6,970 nt of DNA from Bacteroides sp. (lineage in GTDB: Bacteria > Bacteroidota > Bacteroidia > Bacteroidales > Bacteroidaceae). The stretch spans positions 1 through 6,970 of the forward strand of contig JASLCM010000126.1 in assembly GCA_030151845.1 (NCBI GenBank), in the 5' to 3' direction. The notes beneath the pieces are model-generated. The model searched no databases and was not told the origin of the DNA. It worked only from the letters and a program-made list of their open reading frames with translations. Position numbers and translations under genes: made by a program. Position 1 is the first letter of the stretch. Every line of letters begins with the position of its first letter. Shown piece after piece: positions 1-6,833 of this stretch.

Positions 1-728
1 AATTTATTAAACCAACTATCTATGCGCAATTTAATTACACCAAAAACAGCCTCACCAAAAATACTAGAGTCCATTTTTGAAGTTCCATACTTTCTATTGA
101 TAAAGATAACGGGAACCTCTTTGATTGTAAAACCACATTTATAGGCAGTGAATTTCATCTCTATTTGAAAAGCATATCCTTTGAATTGAATGTGATCTAA
201 ATCGATAGTCTCAAGAACCTCCCTTTTATAACATTTAAATCCAGCTGTAGTATCATGCACAGGAAGTCCAGTAATAAAACGTACATATTTTGAGGCAAAG
301 TAAGACATAAGGACACGTCCCATGGGCCAGTTAACCACATTTACACCACTAACATATCTTGAACCTATAGAAAGATCAGCTCCCTCCTTCGCACAAGCAT
401 CATAAAGACGAATTAAATCTTTTGGAGCATGGCTAAAGTCGGCATCCATCTCAAAAATATAGTCATACTTCTCTTTTAATGCCCACTTAAAACCTGTGAT
501 ATAAGCTGTACCCAAGCCTAGTTTTCCTTCACGTTCTATAATAAAGAGACGATTGGGATACTCCTTTTGCATTTGTTTAACAATAGTAGCAGTTCCATCA
601 GGAGAACCATCATCAATTACTAAAATATTAAAGGTCTTTTCAAGTTCAAAAACGGCTAATATTATATTTCTAATATTCTCCTTTTCGTTATAGGTTGGAA
701 TAATAACTACACTGTCCGATCTCTGCAT
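1..728 (-). CDS. Polyprenol-phosphate mannosyltransferase-like family 2 glycosyltransferase (3' end cut by window)
   Basis: I translated 242 residues from the ATG at 728-726. The frame is open to the window edge without a stop. Visible GT-A/GT2 signatures are PTYNEKEN (residues 11-18), the nucleotide-binding DDGSPDGT (39-46), the metal-binding DADFSH (95-100), GSRY (122-125), TAGFKCYKRE (161-170) and a C-terminal RKYGTSKM (212-219). This order matches dolichol/polyprenol-phosphate mannose synthases, which move mannose from GDP-mannose to a lipid phosphate at the inner face of the cytoplasmic membrane. No transmembrane extension is visible, as in the short DPM1-like form. These enzymes are usually about 240-250 aa, so only a few residues should be missing. 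An in-frame TAA lies 24 bases before the ATG with no other ATG between, which fixes the start. In Bacteroidota the lipid-linked mannose may feed protein or glycan mannosylation, but the substrate here is inferred. Another polyprenyl-phosphate sugar transferase is possible. Confidence 0.93.
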   Translation of the reverse strand, partial: MQRSDSVVIIPTYNEKENIRNIILAVFELEKTFNILVIDDGSPDGTATIVKQMQKEYPNRLFIIEREGKLGLGTAYITGFKWALKEKYDYIFEMDADFSHAPKDLIRLYDACAKEGADLSIGSRYVSGVNVVNWPMGRVLMSYFASKYVRFITGLPVHDTTAGFKCYKREVLETIDLDHIQFKGYAFQIEMKFTAYKCGFTIKEVPVIFINRKYGTSKMDSSIFGEAVFGVIKLRIDSWFNK

Positions 729-765
729 ATCTATTTCTGGATAAAAGGTTTACTTATACTAGAAG

Positions 766-797
766 CAAAAGTAGTGTTTTTAAACTACCTTACAAAA
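766..797 (-). promoter_or_regulatory. Bacteroidota-type promoter for the glycosyltransferase
   Basis: On the minus strand TTTTG (797-793) is followed by a 19-base spacer and TACTTTTG (773-766). This fits the Bacteroidota primary-sigma consensus TTTG-N19-TAnnTTTG. Transcription should start a few bases downstream, near 760, giving a leader of about 30 bases with no Shine-Dalgarno sequence before the ATG at 728. Confidence 0.75.
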
Positions 798-826
798 GAG
801 CATTCTTAAAACTACATATATTTTTG

Positions 827-834
827 TACTTTTG
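827..834 (+). promoter_or_regulatory. Probable -7 box of the mfd promoter
   Basis: TACTTTTG matches the Bacteroidota -7 consensus TAnnTTTG and lies 21 bases before the mfd ATG, predicting a leader of about 15 bases. No clear TTTG is found at the expected -33 position (around 803-807 reads TTCTT), so the promoter may be weak. The identical octamer serves the divergent glycosyltransferase gene. Confidence 0.6.
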
Positions 835-855
835 TAGCTTAATTCTTTAGAATAT

Positions 856-3800
856 ATGACCTTATCAGATATACAACAGGTATTTGGTGCACATCCAAAT
901 ACAAAAGCGATTCAAAAACTCCTAGATAAGAATGAAGTAAAGCATATTTACTGCAAAGGATTAGTTGGATCCTCACCCTCTTTACTCTCTTCCTGTTTGT
1001 TAGCAAATAGAGAAGAGACTTCACTTTTTATTTTAAAAGATTTAGAAGATGCAGGTTACTTCTATCACGATCTGAAACAACTAGAGATCAAAGAAGAACT
1101 TCTGTTTTTTCCCTCCTCCTTTAGAAGAGCCATCCGGTACGGGCAAAAAGATCCAGCAAATGAGGTACTTCGGACAGAGGTGTTATCTAAGCTTCAACAA
1201 AAAAAGAAGCTTGTTATAGTCTCTTATCCAGATGCATTAGCAGAATTAGTAATCTCAAGTAAAGAGATGGAAGAGAGAACCCTCACGATACGGTGCGGCA
1301 TAGAAATAACCATTAGTGAAGTGGTTAAGCTTCTTGAAGAATTAGGCTTTAGTTATGTTGACTATGTGTATGAACCAGGTCAGTTTGCAGTTCGAGGAGG
1401 ATTAATCGATGTTTACTCCTACTCTTCAGAGTACCCTTTCCGTATCGACTTTTTTGGGGACGAGGTAGATAGTATAAGACTCTTTGATGTAGAAAATCAG
1501 CTCTCCGTAGAGAGTAGGAAAGAGGTGAATATTGTGCCAGAATTGGGCAATATAGGCGACTCTTATGTGAGCTTTTTCGATTTTATACCTAAAAACTCTC
1601 TGATAGGTGTTCAAGATCAGTTTTGGATAAAGGAGAGAATAGAAGAGGTTTCGAAAGAAGCTCTATCTCCTCAAGCACAGCTTGTTAAAAGAGAGGAAGA
1701 AGATAGTGAAGTTTTCTCTATGGAGGGAAAGCTTCTATCGGCAACGAAGTTTGAAGAAGAGATTCAATCTTTTAAAAAGATTGAGTTTGGAAATAAGCCC
1801 ACAGGAGAACCCGATGTCTCTTTTGAATACCACACAGCGATACAACCCATTTTTCATAAGAATTTTGATTTAGTTGCAGCCACTTTTAAGAAATTTCAAG
1901 AGCTAGGCTATCTCATCTATATCTGCAGCGATAGTAAAAAACAGATCGATAGGATACGAGCTATTTTTGCAGATCGTGGGGATCGTATTGATTTTCATGG
2001 AGTGGAAAGGACACTCCATGAAGGTTTTTCTGATGAATATTTAAGAGTTTGTTTCTTTACCGATCATCAACTCTTTGATCGCTATCATAAGTACAACTTA
2101 AAAAGTGATCGGGCCAGAAGCGGAAAGATGGTTCATACTCTAAAAGAGATGAATCAGTTTACACCAGGAGACTATGTTGTTCATCAAGACCATGGAATAG
2201 GTAAGTTTGCAGGACTCATTCGAATACCTAATGGCGAAACGACGCAGGAAGTGATTAAACTCATCTATCAAAACAATGATGTAGTTATAGTTCCTATACA
2301 CTCCTTGCACAAGGTGTCCAAGTATAAAGGAAAGGAGGGCGAACCTCCTCGGCTAAATAAACTAGGAACAGGAGCATGGGAAAAACTCAAAGATAGAACT
2401 AAAGGAAAAATTAAAGATATTGCACGCGACTTAATCAAGCTATATGCAAAGCGTAGGGAGGAGAAAGGCTTTGCTTATAGTCCAGATAGCTTTATGCAGC
2501 GTGAACTAGAAGCCTCTTTTATCTATGAAGATACCCCCGATCAAAGCAAAGCAACACTAGAGGTTAAGCAAGATATGGAGAGCAATGTTCCTATGGACCG
2601 ATTGGTTTGTGGAGATGTAGGGTTTGGAAAGACTGAAATAGCCATTCGTGCTGCATTTAAGGCCGTAGCAGATGATAAACAGGTTGCCGTGTTAGTTCCC
2701 ACAACGGTATTAGCTTACCAGCACTATCAAACCTTTAAAGAGCGACTAAAAGATTTTCCATGTAGAGTAGATTATCTCAGTAGGGCACGTCCAGCGAGTC
2801 AAGCACGGGAAGTGTTGAAGAAATTAAAAAGCAATGAGGTCAACGTAATCATTGGAACCCATCGTATTTTAGGAAAAGATGTAGAATTTAAAGATTTAGG
2901 ACTTCTCATTATTGATGAAGAACAAAAGTTTGGAGTATCCGTAAAAGAGAAATTAAGACAACTCAAAGTAAATGTAGATACACTAACCTTAACTGCAACT
3001 CCTATTCCAAGAACGTTACAATTCTCTTTGATGGGAGCTAGGGATTTAAGTGTAATTGCAACACCACCTCCCAATAGATATCCTATACAAACAGAGGTTC
3101 ATCTTTTCGATAAAGCAGTCATTGTAGATGCCATAAACTTTGAGATGAGTAGAAACGGACAAGTCTTCTTTGTTAATAATCGTATCTCGGGATTGATGGA
3201 TTTAAAATTGATGATTGAGCGAGAAATTCCTGATTGTAGGGTTGCCATAGGACATGGCCAGATGGAACCTAAAAAACTAGAGCTTCTTATCCTAGATTTC
3301 GTAAACCATGAGTATGATGTATTATTAGCTACAACAATCATTGAAAGTGGTATCGATATCCCTAATGCCAATACAATATTGATAAATCAAGCTCACCACT
3401 TTGGCTTGAGTGATTTGCACCAGATGCGTGGTAGAGTGGGACGTAGTAACAAAAAAGCATTTTGCTATTTGTTGGCTCCTCCACTACATAGTTTAACTCC
3501 CGATGCAAAAAGAAGATTACAAGCCATAGAGAATTTTAGTGATTTAGGAAGTGGGATACACATTGCTATGCAAGATTTAGATATTCGTGGGGCAGGGAAT
3601 ATGTTAGGAGCTGAACAGAGTGGGTTTATAGCCGATTTAGGGTATGAAACTTACCAAAAAATATTAACAGAAGCTGTTCATGAGTTGAAGATTGATGAGT
3701 TCTCTGAACTTTATACCGAAAAAGAGGAGACCGATGGTCAGGTTTTAGGGGAAGACTTTGTAAAGGAGTGTCAGATAGAGAGTGATCTGGAAATCTTATT

Positions 3801-4227
3801 ACCCGATACTTATGTTACCGGTAGTAGTGAACGGATGCTATTATACCGAGAGTTAGATACTTTGGTTTTAGATGAAGATGTAGCGGCTTATAGAAAACGT
3901 TTAGAAGATCGTTTTGGACCACTTCCTAAGGAGACAGAAGAGTTATTAGCTATTGTTCCTTTACGACGGCTAGCCGTTCGATTAGGAGCCGAACGGCTGT
4001 TTCTCAAAAATGGAAGAATGACTCTCTTTTTTGTATCGGATAACGATAGTCCTTTCTATGAGAGTAAATCTTTTGGCAAATCGATAGAATATATGATGCA
4101 ACACCCAAAACGTTGTGATTTACGTGAAAAGAAAGGAAAAAGATCAATGGTTATAAAACCAGTTCCCGATGTAAACACAGCTGTATCAATCTTAAAGGAG
4201 ATTGTATCTATGCAGCCCAGTCATTAA
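856..4227 (+). CDS. mfd: Transcription-repair coupling factor Mfd
   Basis: This 1123-aa protein is the ATP-dependent DNA translocase that pushes stalled RNA polymerase off damaged template and recruits UvrA/UvrB for nucleotide excision repair. The length is close to E. coli Mfd (about 1148 aa). Domains in order: a UvrB-like N-terminal module with GGLIDVYS (181-188) and FRIDFFGDEVDSIRLFD (195-211); the RNA-polymerase-interacting (CarD-like) domain starting at FTPGDYVVHQDHGIG (from 435); a RecG-like SF2 motor with Walker A GDVGFGKT (586-593), DEEQ box (687-690), motif III TAT (713-715), motif V near TTIIESGID (826-834) and arginine-finger motif VI QMRGRVGR (856-863); and the C-terminal TRCF/D7 regulatory domain from about 975. 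The N-terminal UvrB-like module has no intact Walker A (GLVGSSPS at 35-42), as is usual in Mfd. All motor residues look intact. It is transcribed alone: the upstream gene is divergent and a strong terminator follows. Confidence 0.98.
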   Translation: MTLSDIQQVFGAHPNTKAIQKLLDKNEVKHIYCKGLVGSSPSLLSSCLLANREETSLFILKDLEDAGYFYHDLKQLEIKEELLFFPSSFRRAIRYGQKDPANEVLRTEVLSKLQQKKKLVIVSYPDALAELVISSKEMEERTLTIRCGIEITISEVVKLLEELGFSYVDYVYEPGQFAVRGGLIDVYSYSSEYPFRIDFFGDEVDSIRLFDVENQLSVESRKEVNIVPELGNIGDSYVSFFDFIPKNSLIGVQDQFWIKERIEEVSKEALSPQAQLVKREEEDSEVFSMEGKLLSATKFEEEIQSFKKIEFGNKPTGEPDVSFEYHTAIQPIFHKNFDLVAATFKKFQELGYLIYICSDSKKQIDRIRAIFADRGDRIDFHGVERTLHEGFSDEYLRVCFFTDHQLFDRYHKYNLKSDRARSGKMVHTLKEMNQFTPGDYVVHQDHGIGKFAGLIRIPNGETTQEVIKLIYQNNDVVIVPIHSLHKVSKYKGKEGEPPRLNKLGTGAWEKLKDRTKGKIKDIARDLIKLYAKRREEKGFAYSPDSFMQRELEASFIYEDTPDQSKATLEVKQDMESNVPMDRLVCGDVGFGKTEIAIRAAFKAVADDKQVAVLVPTTVLAYQHYQTFKERLKDFPCRVDYLSRARPASQAREVLKKLKSNEVNVIIGTHRILGKDVEFKDLGLLIIDEEQKFGVSVKEKLRQLKVNVDTLTLTATPIPRTLQFSLMGARDLSVIATPPPNRYPIQTEVHLFDKAVIVDAINFEMSRNGQVFFVNNRISGLMDLKLMIEREIPDCRVAIGHGQMEPKKLELLILDFVNHEYDVLLATTIIESGIDIPNANTILINQAHHFGLSDLHQMRGRVGRSNKKAFCYLLAPPLHSLTPDAKRRLQAIENFSDLGSGIHIAMQDLDIRGAGNMLGAEQSGFIADLGYETYQKILTEAVHELKIDEFSELYTEKEETDGQVLGEDFVKECQIESDLEILLPDTYVTGSSERMLLYRELDTLVLDEDVAAYRKRLEDRFGPLPKETEELLAIVPLRRLAVRLGAERLFLKNGRMTLFFVSDNDSPFYESKSFGKSIEYMMQHPKRCDLREKKGKRSMVIKPVPDVNTAVSILKEIVSMQPSH

Positions 4228-4229
4228 CT

Positions 4230-4270
4230 AAAAAGAGCGTATGGTTTCAACGAAACCATACGCTCTTTTT
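4230..4270. terminator. Bidirectional intrinsic terminator between convergent genes
   Basis: A perfect 19-bp inverted repeat (arms 4230-4248 and 4252-4270) has a three-base AAC loop. The outer arm ends are A5 and T5, so either strand reads as stem plus U-tract. It begins three bases after the mfd stop codon and ends 12 bases from the stop of the convergent radical SAM gene, so it can terminate both. Confidence 0.92.
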
Positions 4271-4282
4271 ACTGAAAAGCTT

Positions 4283-6202
4283 TTATCGTTTACCCTTTTT
4301 CCCTCTATCTCTTCTTCTCTTTTTTGTAGAGGAAGAGACTGAGTGGTTAGAGGAGTTTTTTTTGCCACTGTACAATTGATCAATAAGATCCCCTCTGTTC
4401 ATCTTTTGAAGAGACTTAACGATTGTTCGTTTCATCTCGGGTTTATACCAAAAGAAGAACTGACGTTGGTTGAGCTTCTCATCGGAAGATTTTGCACTAA
4501 ATATAGGTTCAAGCGTATAGGGGTGGTAACCTGTATACCATGCCTCTGTAGCTACAGTCATTGGTGTTGGAGTGAAGTCCTGTACCTGCTCTAGTTGAAA
4601 ATCTAACTCTTTTGTCAAGACAGCTAACTCAGCCATATCTTCTTCTGAGCAGCCAGGATGACTACTAATAAAGTAGGGAATTAATTGCTGACGAAGGTTT
4701 TTCTCCTCGTTGATTTTATCAAACTTTCTTTTAAACTCATAGAATTGCTTAAAAGAGGGTTTACGCATAATGTGTAATACCTTATCACTAGTGTGTTCAG
4801 GAGCGACTTTTAATCGGCCGCTAACATGATTCTCAATAAGCTCTGTAGTATATTTCTCTGCAGCCTTATTGGTTCTCTCATCTTTCGATTGATGGAGTAA
4901 GAGATCGTATCGAACACCACTTCCAATGAAGCTTTTTTTGATGCCTTTAATCGCATCAACCTCTTTATAAAGCTTCAAGAGTGGGGTATGATCGGTATTT
5001 AAGTTGGGACATACGTTGGGATGTATGCAAGAGGGACGTTTACATTTGTGACAAATCTCCAGGTTTTTTCCTCCCATTTGGTACATGTTAGCAGATGGAC
5101 CACCTAAGTCACTCAAATATCCTTTGAAGTCAGGGCGTTCCACCAATGCTTCAACCTCTTTTAGAATACTCTCTTTGGATCTACTTACGATAAACTTACC
5201 TTGGTGAGCAGATATGGTACAAAATGCACATCCTCCAAAACATCCTCGATGAATATTTACAGAAAACTTAATCATATCATAAGCAGGGATACGCTTGTTT
5301 TTGTACTTAGGATGGGGGAGTTTAGTGTACGGTAACTCAAAAGATCGATCTAGATCGGCTGTAGACATTGGCTTGTAAGGTGGGTTCACAACTACAAACT
5401 TATCATCAACAGGTTGAATGATTCTAGAAGCATGGTACTTATTACTCTCTTCCTCCACATGCTTAAAGTTTTCAGCATGTTTCTTTTTGTTTTGTAAGCA
5501 ATCCTTGTGACTATGCAGGAGAATATCCTCTGGTGTGGTGCTGATCTCTTTTGAGAGATAAGCTATTTGTGGTAAATGCAGAGGAACTACTTTTCTTGTA
5601 GCATAGGGTAAGTGATCGTTCTCTACGATAGCTGCTATAAAGTTTGCTACATCAACGATAGGTTTCTCACCCATGCCATAGATGAGTAGATCTGCCTGAC
5701 TATCACATAGAATACTTTTTTTAAGCTCATCTTGCCAATAGTCGTAGTGAGAGACTCTTCGCATGCTAGCCTCAATACCACCTAGTAGAATAGGTGCATC
5801 TGGATAAAGTTCTCTCAGAATCTTGCTGTATACAATTGATGGGTAATCTGGCCGCATATCTGGCCGTCCGTCTGGAGTGTAAGAGTCTTCACTCCTAATC
5901 CTTTTATTCGCTGTATACTTGTTGACCATAGAATCCATGCATCCCGCACTGATCCCAAAAAAGAGTCTAGGTCTCCCTAGCTTTTTAAAGTCTCTTAGGT
6001 CATCTCTCCAGTTAGGCTGAGGTACTATTGCTACACGGAGACCTTCGGCCTCTAATGTTCTTCCTATCACAGCTGCTCCAAAAGAGGGGTGATCAACATA
6101 TGCATCTCCGCTAAAAAGAATGACATCTATCTCATCCCACCCTCTTCGCTCTACCTCTTTTTTTGTTGTGGGTAGCCAATCTGTTATTTCGTACCTTTTC
6201 AT
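4283..6202 (-). CDS. YgiQ/UPF0313-family radical SAM protein
   Basis: This complete 639-aa protein belongs to the YgiQ (UPF0313) family, whose reaction is not established. The radical SAM motif is CFGGCAFC (C321, C325, C328; the CxxxCxxC spacing that binds the 4Fe-4S cluster and S-adenosylmethionine). Before it is a long N-terminal domain typical of the family, with SGDAYVDHPSFG (31-42), FGISAGCMDSMVNKYT (82-97) and LLGGIEASMRR (139-149). After it come LGGPSANMY (366-374), a second cysteine group C384, C387, C392 and C398, and then VAPEHTSD (466-473). The C-terminal domain (about 500-610, DUF3362-like) contains FTPTPMT and FFFWYKPEM. The last 25 or so residues are a lysine/arginine/serine-rich tail. 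The start is supported by conserved family sequence from the first residues and by a promoter element directly upstream. It is convergent with mfd and 69 bases downstream of the small-gene cluster, with its own likely promoter. It is probably cytoplasmic. Confidence 0.95.
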   Translation of the reverse strand: MKRYEITDWLPTTKKEVERRGWDEIDVILFSGDAYVDHPSFGAAVIGRTLEAEGLRVAIVPQPNWRDDLRDFKKLGRPRLFFGISAGCMDSMVNKYTANKRIRSEDSYTPDGRPDMRPDYPSIVYSKILRELYPDAPILLGGIEASMRRVSHYDYWQDELKKSILCDSQADLLIYGMGEKPIVDVANFIAAIVENDHLPYATRKVVPLHLPQIAYLSKEISTTPEDILLHSHKDCLQNKKKHAENFKHVEEESNKYHASRIIQPVDDKFVVVNPPYKPMSTADLDRSFELPYTKLPHPKYKNKRIPAYDMIKFSVNIHRGCFGGCAFCTISAHQGKFIVSRSKESILKEVEALVERPDFKGYLSDLGGPSANMYQMGGKNLEICHKCKRPSCIHPNVCPNLNTDHTPLLKLYKEVDAIKGIKKSFIGSGVRYDLLLHQSKDERTNKAAEKYTTELIENHVSGRLKVAPEHTSDKVLHIMRKPSFKQFYEFKRKFDKINEEKNLRQQLIPYFISSHPGCSEEDMAELAVLTKELDFQLEQVQDFTPTPMTVATEAWYTGYHPYTLEPIFSAKSSDEKLNQRQFFFWYKPEMKRTIVKSLQKMNRGDLIDQLYSGKKNSSNHSVSSSTKKRRRDRGKKGKR

Positions 6203-6271
6203 GGCACAAAGATAGTCAATATTTTACAGATGGTTTGACGAGTAAAAAAGTTTGGCGTATAATAAATAAAA
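6203..6271. other. Intergenic gap between the small-gene cluster and the radical SAM gene
   Basis: This AT-rich gap of 69 bases holds the -7 box described separately. I see no hairpin with a T-tract, so the small-gene transcript may read through into the radical SAM gene. Confidence 0.5.
6207..6214 (-). promoter_or_regulatory. -7 box giving a near-leaderless transcript of the radical SAM gene
   Basis: The minus strand reads TATCTTTG, matching TAnnTTTG, then only TGCC before the ATG at 6202. Since transcription starts several bases after this element, the mRNA should start at or very near the ATG. I see no good -33 TTTG at 19 bases upstream. Confidence 0.6.
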
Positions 6272-6619
6272 TTAGCCTATTTTTTTGATTATAGCGATAA
6301 ATTCATCGTTGCTCATTCCAAAATCTTGCTCTTTGTACTGAACAAAGTCATCCAAATAATCACTTGCAATTTGGTCGAGAATATCTTGTCCGTCTAATTC
6401 AGCTTCATCTAAAGTAAAACGAATAAGTCCTTGATAGGCTTTTATGGTCTTGAGGCGTTGATCAGAGCCAGGAATATTGGCAAGCTGACAGTTATGCTCG
6501 TTTTTAGCAATGAGATAGACAGTAGCATAAAATTTCTTGAGACTACCGTAAGTCGTTATTAATTGGTTCTTTAGTTCTTTAGGGAATGCTTTACAAATGT
6601 TATTTATTCTCGCGTCCAT
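6272..6619 (-). CDS. Hypothetical protein, 115 aa
   Basis: I do not recognise this family. The ATG at 6619 opens a 115-residue reading frame ending in TAA at 6272. The protein appears soluble and mostly helical, with no signal peptide, membrane segment or obvious catalytic motif. The first half is basic (KAFPKELKNQ, GSLKKFY). The second half is acidic, with LDEAELDGQDILDQ and DYLDDFVQYKEQDFG, ending in a short helical DEFIAIIKKIG. It starts four bases after the stop of the upstream small gene, so the two are probably cotranscribed. There is no Shine-Dalgarno sequence before the ATG. Coding is supported by an open frame of this length, ordinary codon use and tight packing with its neighbour, not by homology. 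Confidence 0.75.
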   Translation of the reverse strand: MDARINNICKAFPKELKNQLITTYGSLKKFYATVYLIAKNEHNCQLANIPGSDQRLKTIKAYQGLIRFTLDEAELDGQDILDQIASDYLDDFVQYKEQDFGMSNDEFIAIIKKIG

Positions 6620-6623
6620 TACT

Positions 6624-6833
6624 TTATTTTGTGAATTGAATGATATAAGATGTATCCATATACACCTCTCTAAAACCTATTTTCTTAGAGACAAGAAAAT
6701 CTTTAAAAGCTTTAAAGTCTTGCCGATTCGCAAGTCTAATCTCTAACTCCTCTTTGTGCTTAGCTTTATAATAAAACTCAGTAGCAACTATGAGTGGATG
6801 ATATGGATATTCTTCTGTCTTAATTGTTTTCAC
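6624..6833 (-). CDS. Hypothetical protein, about 69 aa, likely GTG start
   Basis: I do not recognise this family. I chose the GTG at 6833 because AGAGGA lies eight bases upstream and because it overlaps the preceding gene by only 14 bases. Longer versions in the same frame start at ATG 6869 (81 aa) or TTG 6896 (90 aa), but would overlap the preceding coding frame by 50 or 77 bases. The protein begins MKTIKTEEYPYHPLIVATEF, is rich in lysine, glutamate and aromatic residues, and has a central helical stretch (KHKEELEIRLANRQDFKAF) followed by a strand-like end (REVYMDTSYIIQF). It has no membrane segment or signal peptide. It sits between two other small genes on the same strand and is probably translationally coupled to the one upstream. 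Confidence 0.65.
   Translation of the reverse strand: MKTIKTEEYPYHPLIVATEFYYKAKHKEELEIRLANRQDFKAFKDFLVSKKIGFREVYMDTSYIIQFTK

Noticed and set aside
839..1024. Open frame of 61 codons on the minus strand
   Set aside because: It lies over the start of mfd in another frame and has no protein-like features; it is a shadow.
1426..1873. Two short frames (minus 1426-1614, plus 1682-1873) inside mfd
   Set aside because: Both are fully covered by the well-supported mfd frame and show no family signature.
2799..3371. Two minus-strand frames of about 90 codons opposite the mfd motor domain
   Set aside because: They mirror conserved helicase motifs on the other strand, which explains their openness.
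4275..4284. Ten-base palindrome AAAAGCTTTT next to the terminator
   Set aside because: It is short, AT-rich and has no loop; it is expected by chance in this composition.
4343..4594. Plus-strand frame of 83 codons opposite the radical SAM gene
   Set aside because: It lies entirely opposite a conserved coding region and has no promoter or recognisable domain.
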